Below, piece after piece: positions 7,401 through 13,572 of a stretch of DNA of 31,898 bases (positions within the stretch are counted from its first letter, which is position 1; each line of letters opens with the position of its first letter). The notes below the pieces were generated by a model that worked only from the letters and a program-made list of their open reading frames with translations, was not told where the DNA came from and made no database searches. Position numbers and translations under genes: made by a program. This stretch comes from CAYZRJ01 sp964480825 (GTDB lineage: Bacteria; Patescibacteriota; WWE3; UBA101185; UBA10185), in NCBI GenBank assembly GCA_964480825.1, contig CAYZRJ010000004.1, positions 1 through 31,898 on the forward strand. Direction: 5' to 3'.

Positions 7401-8536
7401 TTGGTTCCAAAAAGATATTTTTGTACATACGCGTGAATCTGAGTGTAATCTCCGGTTTTTGGTATTAATACATATGCACCGCCATAAAGCAGTCTGTCTT
7501 CGGGCGCGTATAAAAGACCTCCGTCGTTAGCATCGCTACGGTCGTCTAATACCACGGAGGTAACCTTATCAAAACTTATTTGTTGCGAAAGCAGGTAAAA
7601 GTTTTGCAAAGTACCCAAGTCGACATTGGTGTTGACGTTTTCTACATAAAGATCGTATAAATCTTTTAACTTTTGAGGGTTTATTAAAGTTTGAAGTGAA
7701 AGTGCTTTATCTTTTATTGCCATAATAATTTTTTGCTGTCTGCGGGAACGGGCAAAGTCCGTGCCTTCGCCGTTTGTTCCATGTCTTGAACGAGAGAATT
7801 GTAATGCCTTTATTCCATCCATTGTTTGTGGTCCCGCCTCGAATGTTGCCGTCAGATATCTACAGGGTGTAGCTTGAACGTATGTTTTACCGTCTTCTAT
7901 GTCTTTTGCAATATCTTCGGGTGATCTGCCGCAGTTATCACTTTCTCTTCCCTCAACCGGATACACATAGTCGTTAAAAGCCGTTTCAACGTTTACATTA
8001 ATTCCACCCAAAAGATTTATGGTATCTTCAAAAAGTTGAAAGTTAACCAGCACGTGATAGTGAATAGGTATTCCAAGTACACCCCCGACTATTTTTGTTA
8101 ATTCGTCTATACCTCTTGATCGATCTATCTCTCCGGTTATAGGGTTTACACCATCTATTGCGTACACACTGTTTATTTTCATACGATAGTTTTTAGAATC
8201 CTCTACCCAAAGATCCCGAGGCACCGAGATTAAAACTACGTTTTTATCTAATCTGCCTATCGAAGCTACCAAAATAGTATCCGTTAGTTCTGATGTAATA
8301 ACTTCCGACGATCTTCTGTCTGATCCCAATATTAAAATATTTGTCCGTCCGTCCGTTTCCTTTATATTAGACGCGGCAACACTGGTTACTATAGAAATCG
8401 GACCAAGGCTGGTGTGATTTTTGTTTTTTAAAACAAACCACGCTGTTATTGTCAGTCCCAATAATATTAAAAAAATTCCGAGTCTGGATTTTTTACTTTT
8501 TTTTCCTTTTTTAGTCATAACGTTGGAATATTTCAT
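7397..8536 (-). CDS. LytR-CpsA-Psr (LCP) family phosphotransferase
   Basis: The 379-aa protein has a short basic cytoplasmic tail, one membrane helix (about 18-36) and an extracellular LCP domain. Signatures include NILILGSDRR, ELTDTILVASI, VVLISVPRDLWV, KINSVYAIDG, YHVLVNFQLFEDTINLLGGI, and late in the domain the Arg-rich LQFSRSRHG and FARSRRQQKII. LCP enzymes move glycopolymers from polyprenyl-pyrophosphate carriers to peptidoglycan or protein at the outer membrane face. A second ATG lies 6 codons in (8518). The gene begins 3 bases after the tpi stop. A DNCGRSPEDI...TPCRY insertion in mid-domain carries two Cys that could form a disulfide. Confidence 0.93.
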   Translation of the reverse strand: MKYSNVMTKKGKKSKKSRLGIFLILLGLTITAWFVLKNKNHTSLGPISIVTSVAASNIKETDGRTNILILGSDRRSSEVITSELTDTILVASIGRLDKNVVLISVPRDLWVEDSKNYRMKINSVYAIDGVNPITGEIDRSRGIDELTKIVGGVLGIPIHYHVLVNFQLFEDTINLLGGINVNVETAFNDYVYPVEGRESDNCGRSPEDIAKDIEDGKTYVQATPCRYLTATFEAGPQTMDGIKALQFSRSRHGTNGEGTDFARSRRQQKIIMAIKDKALSLQTLINPQKLKDLYDLYVENVNTNVDLGTLQNFYLLSQQISFDKVTSVVLDDRSDANDGGLLYAPEDRLLYGGAYVLIPKTGDYTQIHAYVQKYLFGTK

Positions 8537-8539
8537 GAG

Positions 8540-9199
8540 TTAGAATTTTAACACGAGTTCTGCGAAATGAGCCGGATCTTTGCTCGCGTTTCCCGGAAGA
8601 ATGCCGTTTAAGCCCTTTAAGTCAGCCAAATCGGCAACGTTTTGTCTGTTTACCGATCCTCCATAAATTAAAACCGCGTTTACAGGTATTTTTTGTCTAA
8701 TCTTATCTACACCGGATTGAATTTCTTTTTTTGGTTTGGTTTTGTATTCACCGTCTTTAGAAATATTTGCAGGATCTTCCCAAGCTAAAATTACACCGGT
8801 TGTGTACACTTTCTCGATGTCAGAAATGTCTGAGAAACAAAAAATCGGCGTAATTCCGTTTGCAAGGCATAGATCTCTCTTCTTGATAGAAACTTCGATA
8901 CTCTCGCCGCGTTCACTGTGCCCTACTATCGAATAAGCACAAAAATCTTTTAACTGAAAAGCACCGACTTCTCCTGTGTGAGCACCCGTTTCTAACGAAG
9001 AAACATCTTGTGCCGAAAGTTTCAAATTTTTTGTTTTTGTGAGAATGCTGAGTAAGCCTAGGTATGGTGTCGATGCCGCAATAATTATTTCCTTATCTTC
9101 CGGGATTAAAGGTAAGCTTTGTTTAAAGCCTTCGAACCAAGCAGTCACATCGGCAAGATTTAAATTCATTTTCCAGTTGGCAATAATGTAGCGCATCAT
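8540..9199 (-). CDS. tpiA: Triosephosphate isomerase, shortened form
   Basis: The 219-aa protein (218 from the second ATG at 9196, which fits the family better) is about 30 residues shorter than usual. Catalytic residues are present: Asn8 and Lys10 in ANWKMN, His94 and Glu96 in VGHSERG, and Glu141 in LAWEDP. YGGSVN (phosphate loop 7) is intact. Between FCFSD (about 121) and Glu141 about 30 residues are missing. Loop 6, normally PVWAIGTG, reads DPANISKDG, and the loop 8 GG is GN. The enzyme interconverts DHAP and glyceraldehyde-3-phosphate. It lies 7 bases after the AOR-like gene in a glycolytic block. The fold and activity are likely kept but the lid is altered. Confidence 0.9.
   Translation of the reverse strand: MMRYIIANWKMNLNLADVTAWFEGFKQSLPLIPEDKEIIIAASTPYLGLLSILTKTKNLKLSAQDVSSLETGAHTGEVGAFQLKDFCAYSIVGHSERGESIEVSIKKRDLCLANGITPIFCFSDISDIEKVYTTGVILAWEDPANISKDGEYKTKPKKEIQSGVDKIRQKIPVNAVLIYGGSVNRQNVADLADLKGLNGILPGNASKDPAHFAELVLKF
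8545..8553 (-). promoter_or_regulatory. Extended -10 inside tpi end, before the LCP gene
   Basis: TG-T-TAAAAT on the minus strand lies in the last codons of tpi and ends 8 bases before the LCP ATG at 8536. It could give a separate, nearly leaderless transcript for the envelope part (LCP, holA, sortase) of the gene set. Confidence 0.4.
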
Positions 9200-9206
9200 A
9201 AATATT

Positions 9207-10049
9207 TTACCCGATTAACTTGAGGGTTTCTTCAATTAAATTCGGCAAGTTTTCTAAATCCTCATGGGTATAGGCATAACCCAACGTATTCAGACAAGAA
9301 AAACTTGTACTTAAATCCGAATATATTTTCTCGGCGAACTGACAGGCAACCAAACTATGAATAAATACGTTGCCGCCTATTTCTCCGAATCTGGATTTTT
9401 CACAGCCCATCGGACAGTTTGAGCAGGATGGTTTATTACTTTCGTCTACACTTAAGTCGTTTTTTCTGGCCAAAATAGAATGATAAAGTTCGTTATACTT
9501 CTCGAAGTCTGCCGGTTTAAATATTTCGGTTCCCGTAACGACCAAACCTTTTATGTTTTTTTGTTTAAGTTTACCTTCGAGTAAATAGCCATGAGTAGTA
9601 AACTCTCGGTCTAAAAATACTTTTTCCTCGGTTAAATTAATAATACTTCGTTTTCCCGGGAGTCCCAGAGAAAATATATTTTCTTCCGAATCTCTAAAAT
9701 CTACGGATATGTTGTTTATATCCAGTATTGTTTCGCCGTGCGATTTGCCCAAAATCAAAACTGCATCCAAGCCGGTAAATTTTAACCGCGTCGCAAGTGA
9801 GCCGCCAAAATATAAATCTTCGATAACTCCGCTGTTGTTTAGTATAACCGCGGTTTTGGATGCATAAGGAAAAAACCCGTTGAGTGGACCTGTGGCAATA
9901 ACTAAGGGATCGCGTTCTTCGTAAATTTGAAATAGTTTCAGCGCAAGTCCTACACCGCCGATATATTTATGTAAGTTGGTGTAGTTCCCGACTTCTTGGG
10001 TTTTTCTATCTAAATCAATCGTTAAAACTTTTTTAGACGCTAAATCCAT
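9207..10049 (-). CDS. Truncated aldehyde ferredoxin oxidoreductase-like protein
   Basis: The protein has 280 aa from the ATG at 10049, which has a GGAGGA Shine-Dalgarno 8-9 bases upstream inside the ferredoxin gene. It follows the AOR N-terminal domain: KVLTIDLDRKT, YIGGVGLALKLF (30-40), IATGPLNGFFPYASKTAV (51-68) and FGGSLATRLKFTGLDAVLILGKS (81-103). An AOR-type CxxCxxxC motif (Cys209, 212, 216) follows. AOR enzymes have about 600 aa; here the chain stops soon after this motif, so most of domains 2-3 and the usual distant fourth cluster Cys are absent. The usual GRGGLGA segment is not recognisable. Cys236 or Cys252 might complete a [4Fe-4S] site. The gene overlaps the ferredoxin gene by 17 bases and precedes tpi, so a link to triose metabolism is likely, but aldehyde oxidation by this form alone is doubtful. 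Confidence 0.75.
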   Translation of the reverse strand: MDLASKKVLTIDLDRKTQEVGNYTNLHKYIGGVGLALKLFQIYEERDPLVIATGPLNGFFPYASKTAVILNNSGVIEDLYFGGSLATRLKFTGLDAVLILGKSHGETILDINNISVDFRDSEENIFSLGLPGKRSIINLTEEKVFLDREFTTHGYLLEGKLKQKNIKGLVVTGTEIFKPADFEKYNELYHSILARKNDLSVDESNKPSCSNCPMGCEKSRFGEIGGNVFIHSLVACQFAEKIYSDLSTSFSCLNTLGYAYTHEDLENLPNLIEETLKLIG

Positions 10050-10305
10050 CAGTTTCTTCCTCCGAAATTTCAAACACTGCTTTCGGGCAGATTTTAGCTA
10101 TTTTTTCGACGTCTAACTTGTTAATTCTTGGATCCAGTTCCACGTAAAAACTCATTTTCTCATCATTTTCCTGCTTATTTTTTAAAACTCTTATTAACGA
10201 TCCCTCGAACCCGACTTTTTTGAATTGTCTTTGGGCCTCAAATACGCATAAGTCGCAACCTACGCAACTACTCTGAAATTTTACCTTTAGTGTTTTTGTC
10301 GGCAT
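10033..10305 (-). CDS. Ferredoxin with one [4Fe-4S] cluster
   Basis: The protein has 90 aa from the ATG at 10305, which lies one base after the pgk stop. An ATG at 10332 would overlap pgk and add nine residues. Four cysteines match a single-cluster ferredoxin: CVGCDLC (Cys14, 17, 20) and a distant CPKAVF (Cys73, followed by Pro as usual). About 50 residues separate the two motifs, with VELDPR and a KIAKICP helix between them. It is a cytoplasmic electron carrier. Its 3' end contains the Shine-Dalgarno and start of the AOR-like gene, so the two are translationally coupled and may be electron-transfer partners. That partnership is inferred from position and from the ferredoxin dependence of AOR enzymes. 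Confidence 0.9.
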   Translation of the reverse strand: MPTKTLKVKFQSSCVGCDLCVFEAQRQFKKVGFEGSLIRVLKNKQENDEKMSFYVELDPRINKLDVEKIAKICPKAVFEISEEETDGFSV

Positions 10306-10306
10306 T

Positions 10307-11302
10307 TTAATTTGTCGCTTCGCGATCGCCATCCGGTCTTAAAACTTCGAGACCGGGTAAAGTTCCGTAAGCTAAGTAATCAAGCATAGCACCGCCTCCG
10401 GTTGACACAAAACTTATTTTGTCGCGTAAACCCAGTGTTGTTAGAATCTTAACCGTGTCTCCACCCCCGACCACCGAACGAGCGCCTCCGTTTGTTGCGG
10501 CTACTACAGCTTCGGCAATTTCTTTACTACCTTTCACAAAATCCGGATTTTCGTACATTCCCATCGGACCGGCCCACAAAATAGTTTTTGCGGTCGAAAG
10601 TATATTCGAATATTCTTTTATAGTTTCTGTTCCTATATCTTTTTGATCTTTTGCGTAATCGGTCGGTACCCGAAGATTTTGCGGCATATCAATAACCCAT
10701 TGTTGACCAATTTTGCCTCCCAATAATACATAATCTGCAGTTTCTAAAAACTTTGACACGGCGGGTTTCTTATCATCCAGTTTTGCGCCCCCGATTATTA
10801 CAACAAACGGGCGCTTTGGCGTAGACAGTAATTCACCGAGATTTTTTATTTCTTGCTCTAATCTTAGCCCGACAAAAGCAGGAATATATTTTGGCACCCC
10901 GATTATAGATGTGAATTTTCTATGCGAAGTAGAAAATACTTCGTTGACGTAGATATCCGCTTTACTCGCAAGTTCCCGGGCAAATGCGTCGTCGTTTTGT
11001 TCTTCGCGAGGATCAAAACGTAAGTTTTCTAAAAGTTCAAACTTTCCTATACCTAGATGCTGATCGAAATACGGTCTTAGTTGCTCTGTGCTTAGACTGG
11101 CTACAACTTTTCCGTTTGGTCTGCCAACGTGCCCACCAATAACTGGATAACCTCCTTTTTCAATAATATAGTTTAAAGTGGGTAGCATGCAGTCTAGGCG
11201 AAAGGTGTCTAAAATCTTATCGTTTTCTAATGACACATCCAGCTCTCCGGCTACAAAAACATTTGTTCCTTGCTTTATTTCTGCTTCTTTTATTGACCGC
11301 AT
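10307..11302 (-). CDS. pgk: Phosphoglycerate kinase, divergent and shortened
   Basis: The 331-aa protein (family about 390-400) has most PGK landmarks: Arg35, GGHVGRPNG (His58, Arg61), LLENLRF, TSHRKFTSIIG, GGAKLDDKK, GPMGMYE, VGGGDT and STGGGAMLDYL. The first substrate motif, normally RxDxN in VRVDFNVPL, reads VAGELDVSL here (Ala18, Glu20, Asp22), so Arg, Asp and Asn that contact 3-phosphoglycerate are all changed. The missing length lies mainly between the lysine loop and GPMG. PGK transfers phosphate from 1,3-bisphosphoglycerate to ADP. Gene context (gap upstream, tpi downstream) supports a glycolytic role, but altered activity is possible. A leaderless-type promoter abuts its ATG. Confidence 0.88.
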   Translation of the reverse strand: MRSIKEAEIKQGTNVFVAGELDVSLENDKILDTFRLDCMLPTLNYIIEKGGYPVIGGHVGRPNGKVVASLSTEQLRPYFDQHLGIGKFELLENLRFDPREEQNDDAFARELASKADIYVNEVFSTSHRKFTSIIGVPKYIPAFVGLRLEQEIKNLGELLSTPKRPFVVIIGGAKLDDKKPAVSKFLETADYVLLGGKIGQQWVIDMPQNLRVPTDYAKDQKDIGTETIKEYSNILSTAKTILWAGPMGMYENPDFVKGSKEIAEAVVAATNGGARSVVGGGDTVKILTTLGLRDKISFVSTGGGAMLDYLAYGTLPGLEVLRPDGDREATN

Positions 11303-11308
11303 TTGTTT

Positions 11309-11317
11309 ATTTTAGCA
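11309..11317 (-). promoter_or_regulatory. Extended -10 abutting pgk
   Basis: TG-C-TAAAAT on the minus strand, in the 49-base gap between gap and pgk, ends exactly 6 bases before the pgk ATG. It suggests a second transcript start within the glycolytic block. Confidence 0.6.
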
Positions 11318-11351
11318 TCAATGGGTTTAATTAATTGAATTTGAGAATAAA

Positions 11352-12443
11352 TTACGAAGCTGCCAAAACAGCCATCTCAACAAGTCTATTGCTGTAACCC
11401 CACTCGTTGTCATACCAAGCTAAGACCTTTACCAAATCTCCGTCAACGACTTTAGTCATACTCAAATCGCAAATTGCCGAGTAGGGAGTTTTTATAACAT
11501 CGGTAGAAACAATCGGTTCATAAGTTGCCGTCATCACACCTTTAAATTTTGGGTTGTTCGATGCTTCTATTAAGACACGATTCACTTCTTCGACCGAGGT
11601 TTTTTTAGAAACAACCATTGTGATATCTGATAACGAACCGCTTATTAAAGGAACCCGTATAGAAATCCCGTCAAACAGATCTTTTAGTTCCGGTATCGCC
11701 TCGGTTGTTGCTTTTGCGGCTCCGGTTGTCGTTGGAACCATGTTAAAAGCCCCGCTTCTGGCGCGTCTCATGTCGGGGTGCAGTGGAGGCGGAGGCCCGT
11801 CCAACAGGTTTTGTTCCATTGTTAGCGCGTGAACAGTAGTCATCACAGATTTAACTATTTTAAATTTTTCATGCACCGCTCGGACTACGGGTGAAATACA
11901 GTTAGTAGTACATGATGCCATGGAAATTATGTTTTGTCCCAGATACTGATCGTCGTTAACCCCCAACAAAAATGTTTGTGTACTTCCACCTTTTGTCGGA
12001 GCCGAGATAATTACTTTCTTCGCGCCCGCCGTTAAGTGTACACCGGCCGCATCATCTTTTGTAAACCTTCCTGTGCATTCTAAAACAACATCAACTTCCA
12101 AATCTTTCCAAGGTAATAACGACGGATCCTTTTGAGATAAGACCCGTATTTTTTTATCATCAATAATCAGATAAGTTTCGCCTGTGGATTGTGCGGTAAA
12201 AAATTCTTTGTGATCGGCGCCGGCGTTTTCGAGTTTAATTATTTTTCCGTTTTCTTCTATTTGTATTTCTTTGTCTAACTTTCCGTAAGTTGAATCGTAT
12301 TTTAAAAGATGGGCTAAAATGCGCGGGTTCGTCAAATCGTTTATAGCAACTACTTTAACGTCTGATTTTTCCAGCGCTATCTTAAAAGATGCGCGCCCTA
12401 TTCTTCCAAATCCATTTATTGCTATGCGGACAGGCATTTTCAT
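11352..12443 (-). CDS. gap: Glyceraldehyde-3-phosphate dehydrogenase, NAD-type
   Basis: The 363-aa enzyme (family about 335) has the NAD-binding INGFGRIGR motif and Asp36 in INDL, which favours NAD over NADP. It has the catalytic SCTTNC (Cys178), His205 in TTVHALT, RRARSGAFNMVPTTTGAAKA, and the C-terminal WYDNEWGYSNRLVEM. Extra length sits between residues about 62 and 90 (an insertion before the GETYLIIDDKKIRV strand) and as a Pro-rich GPPPPLHP before the RRARSG segment. It oxidises glyceraldehyde-3-phosphate to 1,3-bisphosphoglycerate. It starts 24 bases after trxA and precedes pgk. A second ATG lies two codons in. Function is secure. Confidence 0.96.
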   Translation of the reverse strand: MKMPVRIAINGFGRIGRASFKIALEKSDVKVVAINDLTNPRILAHLLKYDSTYGKLDKEIQIEENGKIIKLENAGADHKEFFTAQSTGETYLIIDDKKIRVLSQKDPSLLPWKDLEVDVVLECTGRFTKDDAAGVHLTAGAKKVIISAPTKGGSTQTFLLGVNDDQYLGQNIISMASCTTNCISPVVRAVHEKFKIVKSVMTTVHALTMEQNLLDGPPPPLHPDMRRARSGAFNMVPTTTGAAKATTEAIPELKDLFDGISIRVPLISGSLSDITMVVSKKTSVEEVNRVLIEASNNPKFKGVMTATYEPIVSTDVIKTPYSAICDLSMTKVVDGDLVKVLAWYDNEWGYSNRLVEMAVLAAS

Positions 12444-12467
12444 CTAAGGTTTTTAAATAATTCGCGT

Positions 12468-12734
12468 CTATTTGACGTGAGAGTCCAGCCAACGTCTTAC
12501 TATTTCTTTTGGCATCGCCCCGATTTTTCGATCAATTTCTTTATCATCTTTTAGCAAAATAAAAGTAGGAATACTTTGAACGGAAAATTTTGCAGACATT
12601 TCCTGTTCAGCCTCGACATCTATCCGTTTGAATTCCACTTTTCCCGCGTACTCTTTTGCGAGCTCGTCAAAAATCGGCTCCATTATTTTGCAAGGTCCGC
12701 ACCAATCAGCATAAAAATCAATTATTTGTAACAT
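12468..12734 (-). CDS. trxA: Thioredoxin, short form
   Basis: The 88-aa protein has the active site WCGPC (Cys12, Cys15), IDVEAEQEMSAKFSVQSIPT with the cis-Pro before Thr, and a final RKIGAMPKEIVRRWLD helix. It begins at what is usually the second beta strand, so about 18 residues (first strand and helix) are missing relative to E. coli TrxA. It is a cytoplasmic disulfide reductase and may keep the catalytic Cys of the adjacent GAPDH reduced; that link is inferred from adjacency. An extended -10 ends exactly 6 bases before the ATG, which supports this short start. Confidence 0.9.
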   Translation of the reverse strand: MLQIIDFYADWCGPCKIMEPIFDELAKEYAGKVEFKRIDVEAEQEMSAKFSVQSIPTFILLKDDKEIDRKIGAMPKEIVRRWLDSHVK

Positions 12735-12740
12735 TCCACT

Positions 12741-12749
12741 ATGATAACA
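12741..12749 (-). promoter_or_regulatory. Extended -10 abutting trxA
   Basis: TG-T-TATCAT on the minus strand ends exactly 6 bases before the trxA ATG at 12734. It is the likely promoter for the trxA-gap part of the block, with a leaderless start. Confidence 0.65.
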
Positions 12750-12766
12750 CGTGAAGTCAGCAGCGA

Positions 12767-13198
12767 CTACTCAACTATTTTCAAAAAATCTCCGACCTTT
12801 ATACTTTGCTCCTCAGAATATTTACCGTTTACTTCCAAAGCATATTTTGCGGGTAAAGCCGGCATATAGGTTTGGCACAACGTTGTATTACATGGTTGTG
12901 CGTTGTGGGTTATATCAATTATTTTAAAATTTTCGTCCATCCAGATTATATCTAACGCTATCAAAGTATTTTTCATCCAAAATATATGTTTTGCTTTATC
13001 GTTAAAAATAAAAAGCATTCCCGAGTTTTTGTCCAAGTGTTTTCGATACATTAGGCCCTTTGCGCGCTTAAGTTTAGAGTCAGCAATCTCAACTTTTACA
13101 TTTTGATTGTTTGGCAAAACCACATTCTTATTTGAGAGTCTTACAGAAAGGATTATGATAAAAAGAATGATGCTTAGTGTTACGCAAGTTTTTAGCAC
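12767..13198 (-). CDS. DUF192 family membrane-anchored protein
   Basis: The 143-aa protein from a GTG start has an N-terminal membrane helix (about 5-22) and then a DUF192 domain: EIADSKLKRAKGLMYRKHL, GMLFIFND, FWMKNTLIALDIIWMDE and YALEVNGKYS. DUF192 proteins are small extracytoplasmic beta-barrel proteins of uncertain function. This one has an extra pair of Cys in AQPCNTTLCQTY that could form a disulfide. The GTG start is supported by an extended -10 exactly 6 bases upstream. It is the first gene of the long minus-strand set and diverges from the small gene at 13277. Confidence 0.88.
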   Translation of the reverse strand: MLKTCVTLSIILFIIILSVRLSNKNVVLPNNQNVKVEIADSKLKRAKGLMYRKHLDKNSGMLFIFNDKAKHIFWMKNTLIALDIIWMDENFKIIDITHNAQPCNTTLCQTYMPALPAKYALEVNGKYSEEQSIKVGDFLKIVE

Positions 13199-13204
13199 TA
13201 ATAT

Positions 13205-13213
13205 AGTCTAACA
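13205..13213 (-). promoter_or_regulatory. Extended -10 abutting the DUF192 gene
   Basis: TG-T-TAGACT on the minus strand ends exactly 6 bases before the GTG at 13198. It lies close to the divergent promoter of the small gene (13220-13248), so the two promoters probably compete for or share upstream DNA. Confidence 0.55.
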
Positions 13214-13219
13214 CGGCTG

Positions 13220-13248
13220 TTGCCAAGCAGAGTATCTTATAGTACAAT
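13220..13248 (+). promoter_or_regulatory. Promoter of the 75-aa mini-gene
   Basis: TTGCCA (13220-13225), a 17-base spacer and TACAAT (13243-13248). The predicted start near 13255 gives a leader of about 22 bases that carries AAGGAG (13264-13269). Unlike most promoters here it is a classical two-box promoter followed by a leader. Confidence 0.7.
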
Positions 13249-13276
13249 GACGTTAGAAAGAATAAGGAGAGTTCAT

Positions 13277-13504
13277 ATGTTCGCCATAATTTACCACGAT
13301 CCTGGACCCGACGGGTGGCCGACATTTACCGGAGCGCAGGCCTTTAGGGCCAAAGTTTTCGATGGTTATGGTGTTGCCCTAATATACAAAGGGGTTGCTC
13401 CTAAACAAAGTACTGCGGAGAGGTTTGGAGAAGTGCTATCCATTCAAGAACTTAATAAGGATCTGCACGTTTTTTTACCGGCCGGTGTTTACGCTAGTGA
13501 TTGA
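13277..13504 (+). CDS. 75-aa protein of unknown function in an isolated transcription unit
   Basis: The ATG at 13277 follows AAGGAG by 7 bases, one of the few clear Shine-Dalgarno sites in the window; an in-frame ATG at 13220 lies inside the promoter. The protein is soluble, with DPGPDGWPTFTG near the N-terminus, a beta-like VALIYKGV segment and an LNKDLHVFLPAGVY end. I recognise no family. G+C is 47 % (108 of 228 bases), above the roughly 35-40 % of lines counted in neighbouring genes. The gene has its own promoter and a strong terminator, so it is a monocistronic unit between divergent neighbours. High expression or recent acquisition would both fit. The pattern recurs at 22755-22880. Confidence 0.75.
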   Translation: MFAIIYHDPGPDGWPTFTGAQAFRAKVFDGYGVALIYKGVAPKQSTAERFGEVLSIQELNKDLHVFLPAGVYASD

Positions 13505-13541
13505 AAAGAGGAATCTTCTAAAACGAAGCTTCCTCTTTTTT
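13504..13541 (+). terminator. Rho-independent terminator of the mini-gene
   Basis: A 10-bp stem AAAAGAGGAA (13504-13513) / TTCCTCTTTT (13530-13539), one mismatch, then CTTC/GAAG with a TAAAAC loop. Six T follow at 13536-13541. It begins on the last base of the stop codon. Confidence 0.9.
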
Positions 13542-13557
13542 GCGTCCGTTTCCGCCG

Positions 13558-13566
13558 TGATATCAT
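13558..13566 (+). promoter_or_regulatory. Extended -10 abutting the uvrD-like gene
   Basis: TG-A-TATCAT ends exactly 6 bases before the ATG at 13573, just after the preceding terminator. This is a clear case of a leaderless-type gene head, because the terminator separates it from the upstream unit. Confidence 0.7.
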
Positions 13567-13572
13567 TTCACC

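Noticed and set aside
9207..10049. AOR-like gene considered as a pseudogene
   Set aside because: It has a good Shine-Dalgarno, an intact frame and tight coupling to its neighbours, and no continuation of the family sequence is seen downstream. It looks like a stable short form rather than a recent break.
11554..11832. 92-codon open frame on the plus strand, antisense to gap
   Set aside because: It lies wholly inside the well-conserved GAPDH gene, has no ribosome site or promoter, and its composition follows from the codon pattern of the opposite strand.
12444..12467. TAAAAA box exactly 6 bases before the gap ATG
   Set aside because: It lacks the conserved final T of the -10 hexamer and sits in an A-rich gap, so it was not counted among the leaderless-type promoters.
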